Assembly (NCBI GenBank): GCA_903881545.1
Contig: CAIRTQ010000033.1
Span: forward strand, 1-64,000
Reading direction: 5' to 3'
Source of the DNA: an uncultured Elusimicrobia bacterium
GTDB taxonomy: Bacteria > Elusimicrobiota > Elusimicrobia > UBA1565 > UBA9628
DNA: 64,000 bases
Below are positions 51,842 to 60,655 of this stretch, in pieces (positions within the stretch are counted from its first letter, which is position 1; each line of letters begins with the position of its first letter). The position numbers and the translations under genes were made by a program. The notes under the pieces are model-generated. The model was given only the letters and a program-made list of their open reading frames with translations, searched no databases and was not told where the DNA came from.

Positions 51842-54800
51842 TTAGGCCTCCACCGCCAGCTTGCGGGCCGCCGCCAGGATGGCGGCGCGAGCTTGGGGGC
51901 GGTTGGTGATATGGCAAGATAAGTCATCCACGTTGTAGCCCGCGTAGCGTGCGCAGCGGCGGCACCAGGGATGCGGCTTGCCTTGCGCCATGCTGCAGCG
52001 CAGGCTGCGATAGAAAGGGGAATTCCATATGGCCCCGATTTCCGAATCTTTGATGTTCCCGATGTGCTCGCCCCAGCGACAGCAAGGCAGCACCGAGCCC
52101 TGAAGTTCCACATAGATGTGCTGCCAGGGCTCAGTGCAGAGCGACTGCGCGGCCGCGCCGCCGCCAAACAGGGGGGGCAGGTCCACGCGGAAGGGCCGGT
52201 CCGGGGCGCGTTGGCGCAATTGATCTGCCGTCCGGGCAGCTGTCTGCAGGGCCGCGTTGGCCTGGCCCTGATGGAAGAAGCAGGAGAGCGGGAGTTGCTT
52301 GGGCGTGAAGACCTCCACATGCAGGCCGCGCACGCTTTGCGCGCCCAAGTCCCAGGCCAGACGGATGAAGTCGGGGAGGTCCGCAATGTTGCGGCTATTG
52401 AGCACGTTGACGAGTTCCAGGTGCAGCCGGCCGCTCGCTTGGCTGCGGTCGCGCCATTTGGATAAGCTCCGCAAGTTGTCGATAATCTCCTGGAAACGGC
52501 CTTTGAGACCGGTCAGTTCTTGATGCAGGCCAGCGCGGGAAGAGTGCAAGGAGACTTGAACCGCGTAGCGTCCCTGCAACAGGCGTTCCACCACCGAGGG
52601 CCGCAGGGGTGTTCCGTTGGTGGTCAATATTTTTTCGGTCTCGGGCAAGGATCTGTTGATGTAATCAAGGAACGCTTCGGCTTTCGGCATGAGCAAGAGC
52701 TCCCCGAAGCCGGTAAAGGTGATCTTCTGCGCGTTGCGCAGGAAAGAGCCCATCCGGACCTCGAAGAAATCTCGGTAGGTCTCCAAGGTGAATCGGGGAT
52801 AATCGCCTTCGGGACAGAAGATGCAGCGGGCGTTGCAGGCCTGGTGCGCGCCGAGGGTCACCAGCACCGGCGTCGAGCGCAGGCGCTGCTCCCCCGCCGC
52901 TGTTTCGCGCTGGTTGAGGACCATGTTGAATCCGCGCGGAGAGAACTCTTGCGGCGCCGGCGGAAACGCCGGCCCGCGCGCTGGCCGGCCGGCCTTATCG
53001 TAGCAACGGCGCAGGGCTTCCCGGAGCGTTTCATCTTGGGATTCTAGGCGCCAGGAGCGGCGATAGCAGAGGATGGCGCGGGGCAGGTCCGCCTCCCTCT
53101 CGTAGTACGCGCCCAGCAGAAGCCACTTGTCCGGCTTGCTACGGAGCACTCCTGAAGTCTCAGGCAGGCCCAAGGCCAGGGCCAGGCGGCAAAATTCTTC
53201 ATAGCGGCGGAAGCGTTCCGGATAGTCGTTGCGACCGCCATCTGATTTCCAGTAAAGGTGATGCTCCGCTCCGGTGATGCCAAACTCCTTCGGATGGTTG
53301 TAAAGCCGCGTGTTCTTGTCGATGACGCAGAACGATTGGCTGGCCAGGACCGAATCCACGAACGGCCGCGCTCGCTTGAGAAGGTCTAGCGTCCGGCTGA
53401 AGTCCCGCTTGGTCTCACCCGGGATGCCGAACATGACGTTGATCTGCGCCTTGATCCCTGCCGCGTGAGCGGCGCGCAATGCGCGCAATGCCTGGGCGTT
53501 GGTGAAGCGCTTGTTCATGGCCGCGCGCACTTTGGGCGATCCGGATTCGATGCCAAAGCCTAGCCAGCGGCAGCCCGCGCGCGCCATCTTGGCCAGCAGC
53601 CGCTCATCCATGCCGGGCACCACGATGGCCTGGCCTTCCCAGGTCACGGGCAGGCCTTGCGCGATGACCAGGTCGCAGAAGCGCTCGAGCTCGCGCAATC
53701 TGCCGTTGAGCAATGAGCCGATGAAATAGAAGTGGTTGACCTGCGGATATAGCTGCATCTGATGGCTGATCTCAGCGAAGATTCGTTCCCCGCTCATGGA
53801 GCGGAATCGGGTCCAGAACTGCCACTCGCTGCAAAAATGGCAGGAGCGGGCGCAGCCGCGGCTGTCCATGATCTCCAGGCGCCGCGGGTTCCGGTAGCGG
53901 CCCTCGCGCATTTGCGCAGTGAAGTCGGAGTAGTCCGGGAAGGGTAGGCGGTCCAGGTCCATGATGGGTGCGCGGTCGCCGCCGTCCACGATGCCGGAAG
54001 GCCCGCGGGCCACCAGTCCGGGCAGTCCCAAAATGGATTTCCCAGCGCGAAGCTGGTCCAATAGCTCGCGCAAGGTCTCCTCACCTTCGCCGACGGCTAC
54101 CGCGTCCACGCGCGGGTCAAGCGCTAGGTCTTGGCCCCGTTGTTCCCGCGCGCAGCGCGGCCCGCCGAAGACCACCAGCCGGGACGGATCGGCGTGCTTG
54201 ATCCGCCCCGCGATTTCGAGGCTGGCGAGTACCGAAGTCGTGTGGGTCGTGAATCCGATCACCTTGGCGCCGCTGGCCAGGATGCGGTTGACGCAAGAGT
54301 TCACCGCGCTGTCCTGGGATTCCATGAGACGCCCCACCAAGGCGGGATTCTCCCAAAATGAATAGAGGTCTTTGTCGTCCCAGACGGCCCGTTGCCCGGC
54401 CGCGGCATGATAGAGCTCGTTGTTGAGATCGAAGCAGGCAGCCTCGTGGCCATTCTGCCGCGCATAGGCGGCTAAGGCGGCCAGGGAGAAAGGGGGGCAT
54501 TCCTGGCCCCAGCCCGGACACTGCACCAAGGCGACTTGGGCGGTACGCTTCTTCGGCGTGGGCGCGGCAACGGCTGAATCGTCTGATGCCACACGGAGGG
54601 GAGTATCCTTCTTGCAGCCTAAGGCCACGATCCGGTCCAGGACTGGATTGGCGGTACAGAGCAGCCAGCAGTGGCAGCGGCCGCGCGCGACATTGTCCCT
54701 TTCCTGGCGCGCTCGAGGCGACTGCCAGACTTCGTCGAACGGGGCCTCACGCACACTGCCGACGGTACGTTGTTTGTTGACCGGGCAGAAGAACAGGCTG

Positions 54801-55750
54801 CCCTCCGGGTCCAGCATGGCGTAGCGCTGACCAGCCAGGCAATCCGGGAAGAACCGTCGCGGCATCCGAATGTACTCCTTGAGGTAATGCCAGTAGAGGA
54901 TCCGGCTCAACAGCCCGACGGATTCGGATTCGCGTCCTTGCAGCAGACGGGGCAAGATGCCTTCGCGCCGGCATATGTCGTCCATGACCAGATCAATCTG
55001 GCCGGTGATCGCCGCGATCTGTGCCGGTTTCCAGAGGAAGGCCGGAGCCTCGGGAACCCCCGTATGGTTGACCGCCATCTGCGCCCCGAACCAAACGCCC
55101 TGCTCCGTCGCGAAGCGATAGGCCGGCCATAGTTGCCGATAGTTGTGTGGAGTGATGGTTAAATTGAAACTGAATGTAATGTCAGGGAATTCTCGACGCA
55201 ACATTCCCATCGATTCGACCAGCCCTGCGAAGGCCCCGGAGCGGCCGCGGATCAGGTCATGCGCGCCCCCCACGCCGTCCAAGGAAGACCCCAGCCATAG
55301 CCGTTGAACTCCGGCCGCGCGCAGCTGCGTCAAGCGGCGGCGCAACAGCGTGGGATCGCCGAAATGGGAAAGCACTCCCAGGGAAGCCTTGGGGAAGCGC
55401 CGGCAGAGCAGGGCCGCGATCTCAGGCAGGTCCTGGCGCAGGCAGGGTTCGCCTCCGGTCAGGACGATCGTCTCTACGCCGTCCAGCGTCCTTGCCTCGC
55501 CGAGGATGTGCTCCAATTCGGCGGCACCCAATTCTCGGCCGGTCGCCGCAGGTTCGGCGCGATGCCGGCGCCAGTGATGGCACATGAGGCAGCGCATATC
55601 GCAGCGCCGGGTCAGTTCCAGATGCAGTTCTCGGATGGGAGATGGGATGCTCCCCTCGTCTTTCAGCCGCGCCTCGCCGCGCCGGGCGATTTCCGCCAAG
55701 AGGCTCTCGGTCCAGCGCAGTGCGTCCAAGGCCAAGGCGCGTCGGCTCAT
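51842..55750 (-). CDS. Triple radical SAM fusion protein (SPASM-like + B12-type + family C)
   Basis: The start is ATG 55750, overlapping the upstream stop (ATGA), giving 1302 aa. Domain 1 (about 1-370) has CDMRCLMC (C50, C54, C57), TGGEP and a SPASM-like tail (CLAGQRYAMLDPEGSLFFC ... CHCWLLC). Domain 2 (about 402-925) is family D: VALVQCPGWGQE, FDLNNELY, VGEGEE, SRGCARSCHFC (C633, C637, C640), YWKSDGGRNDYPERF and a TPR-like end. Domain 3 (about 935-1302) is family C: MVLNQRETAAGEQRLRSTP, CNARCIFC (C972, C976, C979), CTEPWQHIYVELQGSVLPCC. No stop codon interrupts the frame, and each part looks complete. The three steps probably act on one substrate in series. Confidence 0.9.
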   Translation of the reverse strand: MSRRALALDALRWTESLLAEIARRGEARLKDEGSIPSPIRELHLELTRRCDMRCLMCHHWRRHRAEPAATGRELGAAELEHILGEARTLDGVETIVLTGGEPCLRQDLPEIAALLCRRFPKASLGVLSHFGDPTLLRRRLTQLRAAGVQRLWLGSSLDGVGGAHDLIRGRSGAFAGLVESMGMLRREFPDITFSFNLTITPHNYRQLWPAYRFATEQGVWFGAQMAVNHTGVPEAPAFLWKPAQIAAITGQIDLVMDDICRREGILPRLLQGRESESVGLLSRILYWHYLKEYIRMPRRFFPDCLAGQRYAMLDPEGSLFFCPVNKQRTVGSVREAPFDEVWQSPRARQERDNVARGRCHCWLLCTANPVLDRIVALGCKKDTPLRVASDDSAVAAPTPKKRTAQVALVQCPGWGQECPPFSLAALAAYARQNGHEAACFDLNNELYHAAAGQRAVWDDKDLYSFWENPALVGRLMESQDSAVNSCVNRILASGAKVIGFTTHTTSVLASLEIAGRIKHADPSRLVVFGGPRCAREQRGQDLALDPRVDAVAVGEGEETLRELLDQLRAGKSILGLPGLVARGPSGIVDGGDRAPIMDLDRLPFPDYSDFTAQMREGRYRNPRRLEIMDSRGCARSCHFCSEWQFWTRFRSMSGERIFAEISHQMQLYPQVNHFYFIGSLLNGRLRELERFCDLVIAQGLPVTWEGQAIVVPGMDERLLAKMARAGCRWLGFGIESGSPKVRAAMNKRFTNAQALRALRAAHAAGIKAQINVMFGIPGETKRDFSRTLDLLKRARPFVDSVLASQSFCVIDKNTRLYNHPKEFGITGAEHHLYWKSDGGRNDYPERFRRYEEFCRLALALGLPETSGVLRSKPDKWLLLGAYYEREADLPRAILCYRRSWRLESQDETLREALRRCYDKAGRPARGPAFPPAPQEFSPRGFNMVLNQRETAAGEQRLRSTPVLVTLGAHQACNARCIFCPEGDYPRFTLETYRDFFEVRMGSFLRNAQKITFTGFGELLLMPKAEAFLDYINRSLPETEKILTTNGTPLRPSVVERLLQGRYAVQVSLHSSRAGLHQELTGLKGRFQEIIDNLRSLSKWRDRSQASGRLHLELVNVLNSRNIADLPDFIRLAWDLGAQSVRGLHVEVFTPKQLPLSCFFHQGQANAALQTAARTADQLRQRAPDRPFRVDLPPLFGGGAAAQSLCTEPWQHIYVELQGSVLPCCRWGEHIGNIKDSEIGAIWNSPFYRSLRCSMAQGKPHPWCRRCARYAGYNVDDLSCHITNRPQARAAILAAARKLAVEA

Positions 55751-56913
55751 GCGGGACCTCTGCGGAAGAGCTGTTCGAGCGCGGATGTCGGCCCCAGGCA
55801 CCACTTGCGCAGCAGAAGGTTCATGTCGGCCTCCGCATCCCGCGCCGCGGGCGGCGGTTCGGTAGGCGGAAAGGTCAGGATATCGGTGGCGATGAGCAGG
55901 CGCTGGTTGAGTTGGCGCAGACGCAGGCAATAGTCGAATACCGCGGCGGCCCAGGTCTGGTAGCGTTCATCGAGGCCGCCGGCCAGGGCCGCGGCGTTGC
56001 GCCGCAGCATCCAGCAAGACGAATCCAGGTAATGCGCGCATTCGCGGTGGCTCCGCCCGGCGCTCAGACGAGCCGAGGCCAATTGTCTCTGAGAGCCAGC
56101 GCGGGATGGCTGGCCCCGCACCGCGCCCACCGCGGCCAGGGGGGCCTCTCCTTCCAGATATTCTTTCATGCGCTCCAGGCTCGCGGGGATCAGACCGGTG
56201 CCGCCCCGCACCGACAGCACGCATCGGTAACGCGCGCGCTGGAGTGCCGCGTTCCAGCCGACGATGCCGCCGCGTCCCCGGGGCACGGTGATCCATTCGC
56301 TGGGGAAGGGCAGCCGGTCCAGGCGCCTACGCAGATTCTGGTCTGAGCCCAGGACCAGGACGCTGATGCCGTCGCGGCCCGCGTCATCGAATTCCCGGGA
56401 GGGGCGCGGCTGGGCCGGCAAGAAGCGGCCTCCCAGTTTTTCGCAGGCCTGAACTGCGGTCCGAGCCATGACCCAGTCGTGCGGCTGTGTGCCCTGGTGG
56501 TCTGGCCATGGGTCGGAGAGCAGGACCAGGTCCGAAAGCTGGTTCATCCCCGGAATCTGCTCGCGCCAAGCCGGCGAAAAATTCTCACGGCGCAGGAGGC
56601 AAACGCGCGGAGTCGTGGGGGACCATCCGGCCACGCGATGTAGGTTCTCGATACTGGCCGCCTCGCCGACGGCCAGTATGACCTCGACCCGCGCGTCGAA
56701 AAGGGCTTCTTTGACGTGCTCGAAGAAATCCCTTTGCGCGCGAGGCGGGAAACGCATCCCGCCACGGCAGAGTCCGGGGCCGCCCGGGTCTAGTGCCAGC
56801 GCGACGCCCCACCGGGCGCCGAGCTCGTGCAGGAGCTCCGAGGTCCGCTGGCCGTCGCCGGTCTTCAATTCGTTGAGCCACCCCGGCACCAGCGCCAGCA
56901 CCCTATACGACAT
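55747..56913 (-). CDS. Divergent GT2-like protein
   Basis: The start is ATG 56913 (MSYRVLALVPGWLNEL), giving 388 aa. The first 137 residues of the track ORF run through the upstream GT4 gene in another frame and are rejected. The C-terminal half looks like a GT-A glycosyltransferase (ISVLVLGSD, GIVGWNAALQRARYRCVLSV, GLIPASLERMKEYLE, GGLDERYQTWAAAVFDYCLRLRQL). The usual DxD is replaced by SVRGGTG, so catalysis is doubtful. It overlaps the GT4 gene by 11 bases. Confidence 0.7.
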   Translation of the reverse strand: MSYRVLALVPGWLNELKTGDGQRTSELLHELGARWGVALALDPGGPGLCRGGMRFPPRAQRDFFEHVKEALFDARVEVILAVGEAASIENLHRVAGWSPTTPRVCLLRRENFSPAWREQIPGMNQLSDLVLLSDPWPDHQGTQPHDWVMARTAVQACEKLGGRFLPAQPRPSREFDDAGRDGISVLVLGSDQNLRRRLDRLPFPSEWITVPRGRGGIVGWNAALQRARYRCVLSVRGGTGLIPASLERMKEYLEGEAPLAAVGAVRGQPSRAGSQRQLASARLSAGRSHRECAHYLDSSCWMLRRNAAALAGGLDERYQTWAAAVFDYCLRLRQLNQRLLIATDILTFPPTEPPPAARDAEADMNLLLRKWCLGPTSALEQLFRRGPA

Positions 56914-58153
56914 CGGCTTTCTCCTGAGGCGAGCGCGCCAGCACTTCATCGTACACCGCGCCCAGGCGCGGGGCGAGCTGCGACCAATCATAGCGGCGGC
57001 GCACCAGCTCCACCCCCCGGGCTCCGAGTTCGCGGCGCAGAGGGGCAGAGTCGAGCAGGCGCAGTACCTGAGCGGCGAAGAGCGCCGGGGAGTCGGCTGA
57101 AAGGACGTCGCGGTCGGGCGTGAGTTCGAGGCCGCGTAGGGAACGCCGCGTTGCCACCACCGGCAGGCCCGAGGCCAGAGCCTCCAGAATCTTGCCCTTG
57201 ATGCCCTCTCCCAAGCGTACAGGCGCCACAAACACGGTGGCTTGCTCCAGGTACGGCTTGACGTCCGGGACCGTCCCCGTGACCGTGACGCCGGGGATAT
57301 CCCGGGCCAAGTTAAGCACCGCATTGGTGGGGCTTGAGCCCACGGCGAAGAACCGCGCCTGAGGCCGCACTTTTAGGATCGCGGGCCAGATCTTCCGGCA
57401 GAAAAAGACCACCGCGTCTTCGTTGGGGTAGTGGGGGTAGTGGCCTACGTAAAGCAGGGTGGGCGCCGCGCCGGTGGGGGGCTCTGGGGCCGGGCGGAAA
57501 TGCGTCGTGTCCACGCCCGTAGGGACCACTTGGATTTTGTGGGCCGCGATGACTTTGGAAAGGCGGTGATGGTCCGTGGGAGTCATGACCACGACCCGGT
57601 CGAACCAAGTCCCGGCCTGGCGCACGAATGCCACGCGGCGGCGCCATTGCCGGATCTGTAGGAATTTGCGCCAGCCCACCATCTCCCGGAAGTAGGAGCC
57701 GAAGAACGATATGGAACCGGCGTCGTGCTGAGTCCAGATGCGGGGCACTCCGGCGAGCTGGCGAGCGTAGAGCGCCGTGAGGTCGAACTCGGCGTGCACC
57801 AGGTCCGGCCGCTCTTCTGCGACGATCTCCGCTACCCTCTGAGCCGTCTGCGGGTCGAAAAAGCGGGCGACGTCATCGGGGAGGGCCAAACGGTCGACGC
57901 GAAGCGAGCGGGGTTCCGGAGGCAGCGTGAGCCAATGGATGCGCTCGAAGATGGGCCGCAAGTAGTGGTGCTCCCACAGGAGCTCTTGCGCCGTTTGATG
58001 CGCGTCGCGCGGGATGTCGCGCGGGAGGAAGGTGGCCAGGGAGAAACGGAACCGTTGGCCCAGAAGCTGGCACAAGGTGTGGATGCGCTTGCATCCACCA
58101 TCGAAGGGGTAGGGCGGGGAAGGCGTCAAAAGCAGCACATGCGGCTTCATCAT
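56903..58153 (-). CDS. GT4 family glycosyltransferase
   Basis: The start is ATG 58153, overlapping the upstream stop (ATGA), giving 416 aa. It is a GT-B enzyme. The N-terminal domain opens PHVLLLTPSPPYPFDGGCKRIHTL. The C-terminal donor-binding domain has LLYVGHYPHYPNEDAV, GTVPDVKPYLEQATVFVAPVRLGEGIKGKILEALASGLPVVAT (E-x7-E nucleotide-sugar motif region). It probably builds a glycan or decorates the product of this operon from a nucleotide sugar in the cytoplasm. Confidence 0.9.
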   Translation of the reverse strand: MMKPHVLLLTPSPPYPFDGGCKRIHTLCQLLGQRFRFSLATFLPRDIPRDAHQTAQELLWEHHYLRPIFERIHWLTLPPEPRSLRVDRLALPDDVARFFDPQTAQRVAEIVAEERPDLVHAEFDLTALYARQLAGVPRIWTQHDAGSISFFGSYFREMVGWRKFLQIRQWRRRVAFVRQAGTWFDRVVVMTPTDHHRLSKVIAAHKIQVVPTGVDTTHFRPAPEPPTGAAPTLLYVGHYPHYPNEDAVVFFCRKIWPAILKVRPQARFFAVGSSPTNAVLNLARDIPGVTVTGTVPDVKPYLEQATVFVAPVRLGEGIKGKILEALASGLPVVATRRSLRGLELTPDRDVLSADSPALFAAQVLRLLDSAPLRRELGARGVELVRRRYDWSQLAPRLGAVYDEVLARSPQEKADVV

Positions 58154-60480
58154 GCGCTCCGCTGCACCGAGTCGTAGCAAGGATGATATTCGCGGTGAAA
58201 ATCCTTGCCGTTGCCCATATAATCGTTGTGTGACAGCCGAGTCCGGCAGCGGTGGTCGGTCCATACGGCCGTATCCCGGCAGCTGGAAAAGGTATTGCCT
58301 GTCGCGCGCAGGCGCGATCTTCGTAATGCGAGTACGCCGTTCTCATTGTCGGTGAACACCGCTCCGTCCATTCGGATGCGGCAATCATCCTCGGCCATGA
58401 TGGCGGTCTTGGCTTGGCGGCTGAACGATATCCCCCGTAGGCGCGCCCGCGAGGAATGGCTGCAGCGGATCGCCTCGCGGTTATCCTGCCAGGAGCCACC
58501 CATGGCCTCGATCTGCGAGGAATTCTGAGTCCATACGCCGGTGCCGTTGCCTTCGATTCGGACCCCGCAAAGGAGGGCCCGCGACCGTTGCAGAGTCTCC
58601 ATGCCCACGTTGTTGCGTTCCAAGCGGCAGCCCCTGAGGCGTAGACGCGCCCGGCCCGAGGCAAAGATTGCGGACTGGCCAGCGTGATCGAGCCAACGGC
58701 TCGAACGGCCGAGGAAGGTCGAGTGACCGAGCATCGTCGCCGCTGAGCCGCGACAGCGGGAATAGGTCCCGCAGAAGTCGGATACGACGGCGCAACCTTC
58801 AGTGAGAATGTCCGTGTTGCAATCGCAGGCCCGGCAGCGCCGCAGGCGCACGCGGGCATCGTCGTGCGCCCAGACTGCGGCCTTGCTGGATTCAGTGAAG
58901 GAGCAGTCATGCAAGACAGCGGAGGCGCCTCCTCCCCAAGCGGTGGCGCCCTGTCCGCCTTGGAAATCACAATGGCGAAACTCGGCCCGGCAGAAGTCCA
59001 CGCCCAGAGCGGCAAAGTCGGCAGCGGGATCGAAACGGGCGTGGCGGATGCTGGCCCGGGAGCGGCCGAGCAGTACGATGCCGCCCCAGGGGGCCCCAGT
59101 GAAGTGCACTTTGTGGCCCGGTTCGCCGGCGACATCCAACTCTCCATAGACCATTAGCGCGCAGCGGCCGCGGCGGGGGAGCTGAGCCCTGGTCCCAAAA
59201 GCCAACCGGTCTGCCGCCCAGCCCGCAGCGGCTGTTGTTTCCGACCGGACCAGCGTCCCCGGCAAGATGCTCAGCCTGCATCCGGCCGCAATCACCATGG
59301 TTTCGGAAAGAGTGACCTCACCTTCCCAAACGATGTCGCGGCCGCGATGCGGAGCGGGACATCCAGCGTCCAGCCGTAGCCATGTGCCTTCAATCCGAGC
59401 CCGCAAGGCGCGGCAACGGCGCGGGAAGGCCAAGCCACATGCGCGATACGCTACAGTAAGGAATCTAAGCGTATGCCGGATGGCGGGCCGCCGCAGAGCA
59501 ATCCATGCTTCTTTGGCCCGGTCGCGGATCCAGGCGGCGGTCTGGAGGGTGCGGTCGCGCAGAAAGCGATAGGCGTCGCGTAGAGCAATGCAGGCATCGA
59601 ATATCCGGTCTCGGGTCCAGGCGCCGGACTGGAGACAGGCGTCCCGCAGGGACCGGTAGGCATCGCGCAGAATAATGCAGGCATCGAATATCCGGTCTCG
59701 GAGCCAAGCCCGGGTCTTCAGAAAACTGTCGCGCAGGAAACGGCAGGCATCAATGGTGCGGTCGCGAGTCCAGGCGCAGGTCTGAAGAAAACGGTCGCGC
59801 AGGAAGCGGTAGGCGTCGCGCAGGGCCAGTCCGGCGTCAATGATGCGGTCGCGGGTCCAGGCGGCGGTCTGGAGGGTGCGGTCGCGCAGGAAATGGCATG
59901 CATCAATGATGCGGTCGCGAGTCCAGGCGCAGGTCTGAAGAAAACGGTCGCGCAGAAAGCGGTAGGCGTCACGTAGTGCTAGTCCGGCGTCGATGATGCG
60001 GTCGCGGGTCCAGGCGGCGGTCTTCAGGCAGAACCCCCGGATTATTTCGGCGCATAGCAATCCAAGCACGACCGTTGAGACAATCCCTATGCCGCAGTGG
60101 CAGAGCCTACGGAATGGGCCTTGCAGGCTTATCCAGCGCCCTTGTCCACGCCGGAAGGACTCGACGCGGCCCGCGATGCATGAGCTGGGAACCGCCTTGT
60201 CCAGGATGATGGACCGATCTCCCTTCGTCCAAAAGACATGACCACCCGTACGGTCGGCCTTCCAAACGATGCGATGCGCCACGAAATTGCGGCGCTCTAT
60301 ATCGACATAGACGACGATGTCTCCCAGGAGCAATTGGTTGGGAGCGATGCGGCGAAAGCGCAGGGCGTCTCCGGATCGCAATAGAAACCGCATGGAGTTT
60401 CCGGAGAACGGCATCTCTCGCTCCGCGTAGTGGCCACGCGGGTCTTGTGGCTCATCCGAATATATAGGAGCGGTGGTCAT
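58150..60480 (-). CDS. SipW-type signal peptidase / amphipathic repeat / beta-helix fusion protein
   Basis: This 776-aa protein has a unique layout. Residues about 20-115 match a Ser-His signal peptidase of the S26/SipW type: GNSM (Ser29), LLGDIVVYVD, FVAHRIV (His69), WTKGD and LDKAV...CIAGRV. One transmembrane span follows (about 128-146). Residues 152-330 are six to seven near-identical units of 22 or 29 residues (AWTRDRIIDAGLALRDAYRF, LRDRFLQTC). Residues about 370-776 are a parallel beta-helix (WEGEVTLSETMVIAAGCRL, WGGIVLLGRSRASIRHARF and many short turns). It may cleave and present an exported peptide at the membrane. Confidence 0.8.
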   Translation of the reverse strand: MTTAPIYSDEPQDPRGHYAEREMPFSGNSMRFLLRSGDALRFRRIAPNQLLLGDIVVYVDIERRNFVAHRIVWKADRTGGHVFWTKGDRSIILDKAVPSSCIAGRVESFRRGQGRWISLQGPFRRLCHCGIGIVSTVVLGLLCAEIIRGFCLKTAAWTRDRIIDAGLALRDAYRFLRDRFLQTCAWTRDRIIDACHFLRDRTLQTAAWTRDRIIDAGLALRDAYRFLRDRFLQTCAWTRDRTIDACRFLRDSFLKTRAWLRDRIFDACIILRDAYRSLRDACLQSGAWTRDRIFDACIALRDAYRFLRDRTLQTAAWIRDRAKEAWIALRRPAIRHTLRFLTVAYRACGLAFPRRCRALRARIEGTWLRLDAGCPAPHRGRDIVWEGEVTLSETMVIAAGCRLSILPGTLVRSETTAAAGWAADRLAFGTRAQLPRRGRCALMVYGELDVAGEPGHKVHFTGAPWGGIVLLGRSRASIRHARFDPAADFAALGVDFCRAEFRHCDFQGGQGATAWGGGASAVLHDCSFTESSKAAVWAHDDARVRLRRCRACDCNTDILTEGCAVVSDFCGTYSRCRGSAATMLGHSTFLGRSSRWLDHAGQSAIFASGRARLRLRGCRLERNNVGMETLQRSRALLCGVRIEGNGTGVWTQNSSQIEAMGGSWQDNREAIRCSHSSRARLRGISFSRQAKTAIMAEDDCRIRMDGAVFTDNENGVLALRRSRLRATGNTFSSCRDTAVWTDHRCRTRLSHNDYMGNGKDFHREYHPCYDSVQRSA
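59491..60027 (-). repeat. Coding tandem repeats of 66 and 87 bp
   Basis: The DNA encodes seven consecutive units: LKTAAWTRDRIIDAG... (29), LQTCAWTRDRIIDAC... (22), then 29, 22, 29, 29 and a decayed last copy. Long and short units differ by one heptad (LALRDAY). The bases are nearly identical between units, indicating recent expansion by slippage or unequal crossing over. The repeat predicts long amphipathic helices rich in Arg-Asp pairs. Confidence 0.85.
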
Positions 60481-60590
60481 GGCTCAGGCCATGCCGCGTT
60501 GGGGTGAGATGGGTTCTTCCGCATCATGAGATCGAACGGGCGGCCTTGCCATGGTGGACTAATGGACCAATAGATATCCTGCCTACCCAT
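60477..60590 (-). CDS. Possible 37-aa ORF coupled to the signal peptidase fusion gene
   Basis: ATG 60590 opens a 37-codon frame (MGRQDIYWSISPPWQ...) whose TGA overlaps the next start as ATGA. No ribosome site precedes it. It contains aromatic and proline residues but no leader motif I recognise. The coupling geometry is the only support. Confidence 0.25.
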   Translation of the reverse strand: MGRQDIYWSISPPWQGRPFDLMMRKNPSHPNAAWPEP

Positions 60591-60655
60591 TGCCAGTCCG
60601 AGGGCAGTGGGTTTATGACGGAACCGAGAGTTCTAGCCCCGGGTCTCGGCCGTGC

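Noticed and set aside
51842-55750. Idea that the triple fusion is an artefact of a missing stop codon
   Set aside because: Two separate junctions lack stops. Linkers are in frame, and ATGA/TAAATG links hold at both ends. Domain order matches the separate genes nearby. Read data would still be worth checking.
56914-57324. N-terminal 137 residues of the track ORF 55747-57324
   Set aside because: They read the GT4 gene in another frame (Arg/Ser/Trp-rich). The real start is ATG 56913.
59491-60027. Regularly spaced DNA repeats that look CRISPR-like
   Set aside because: Units are 66/87 bp and adjoining, with no unique spacers. They are in frame throughout and encode a helical repeat. No cas gene is present.
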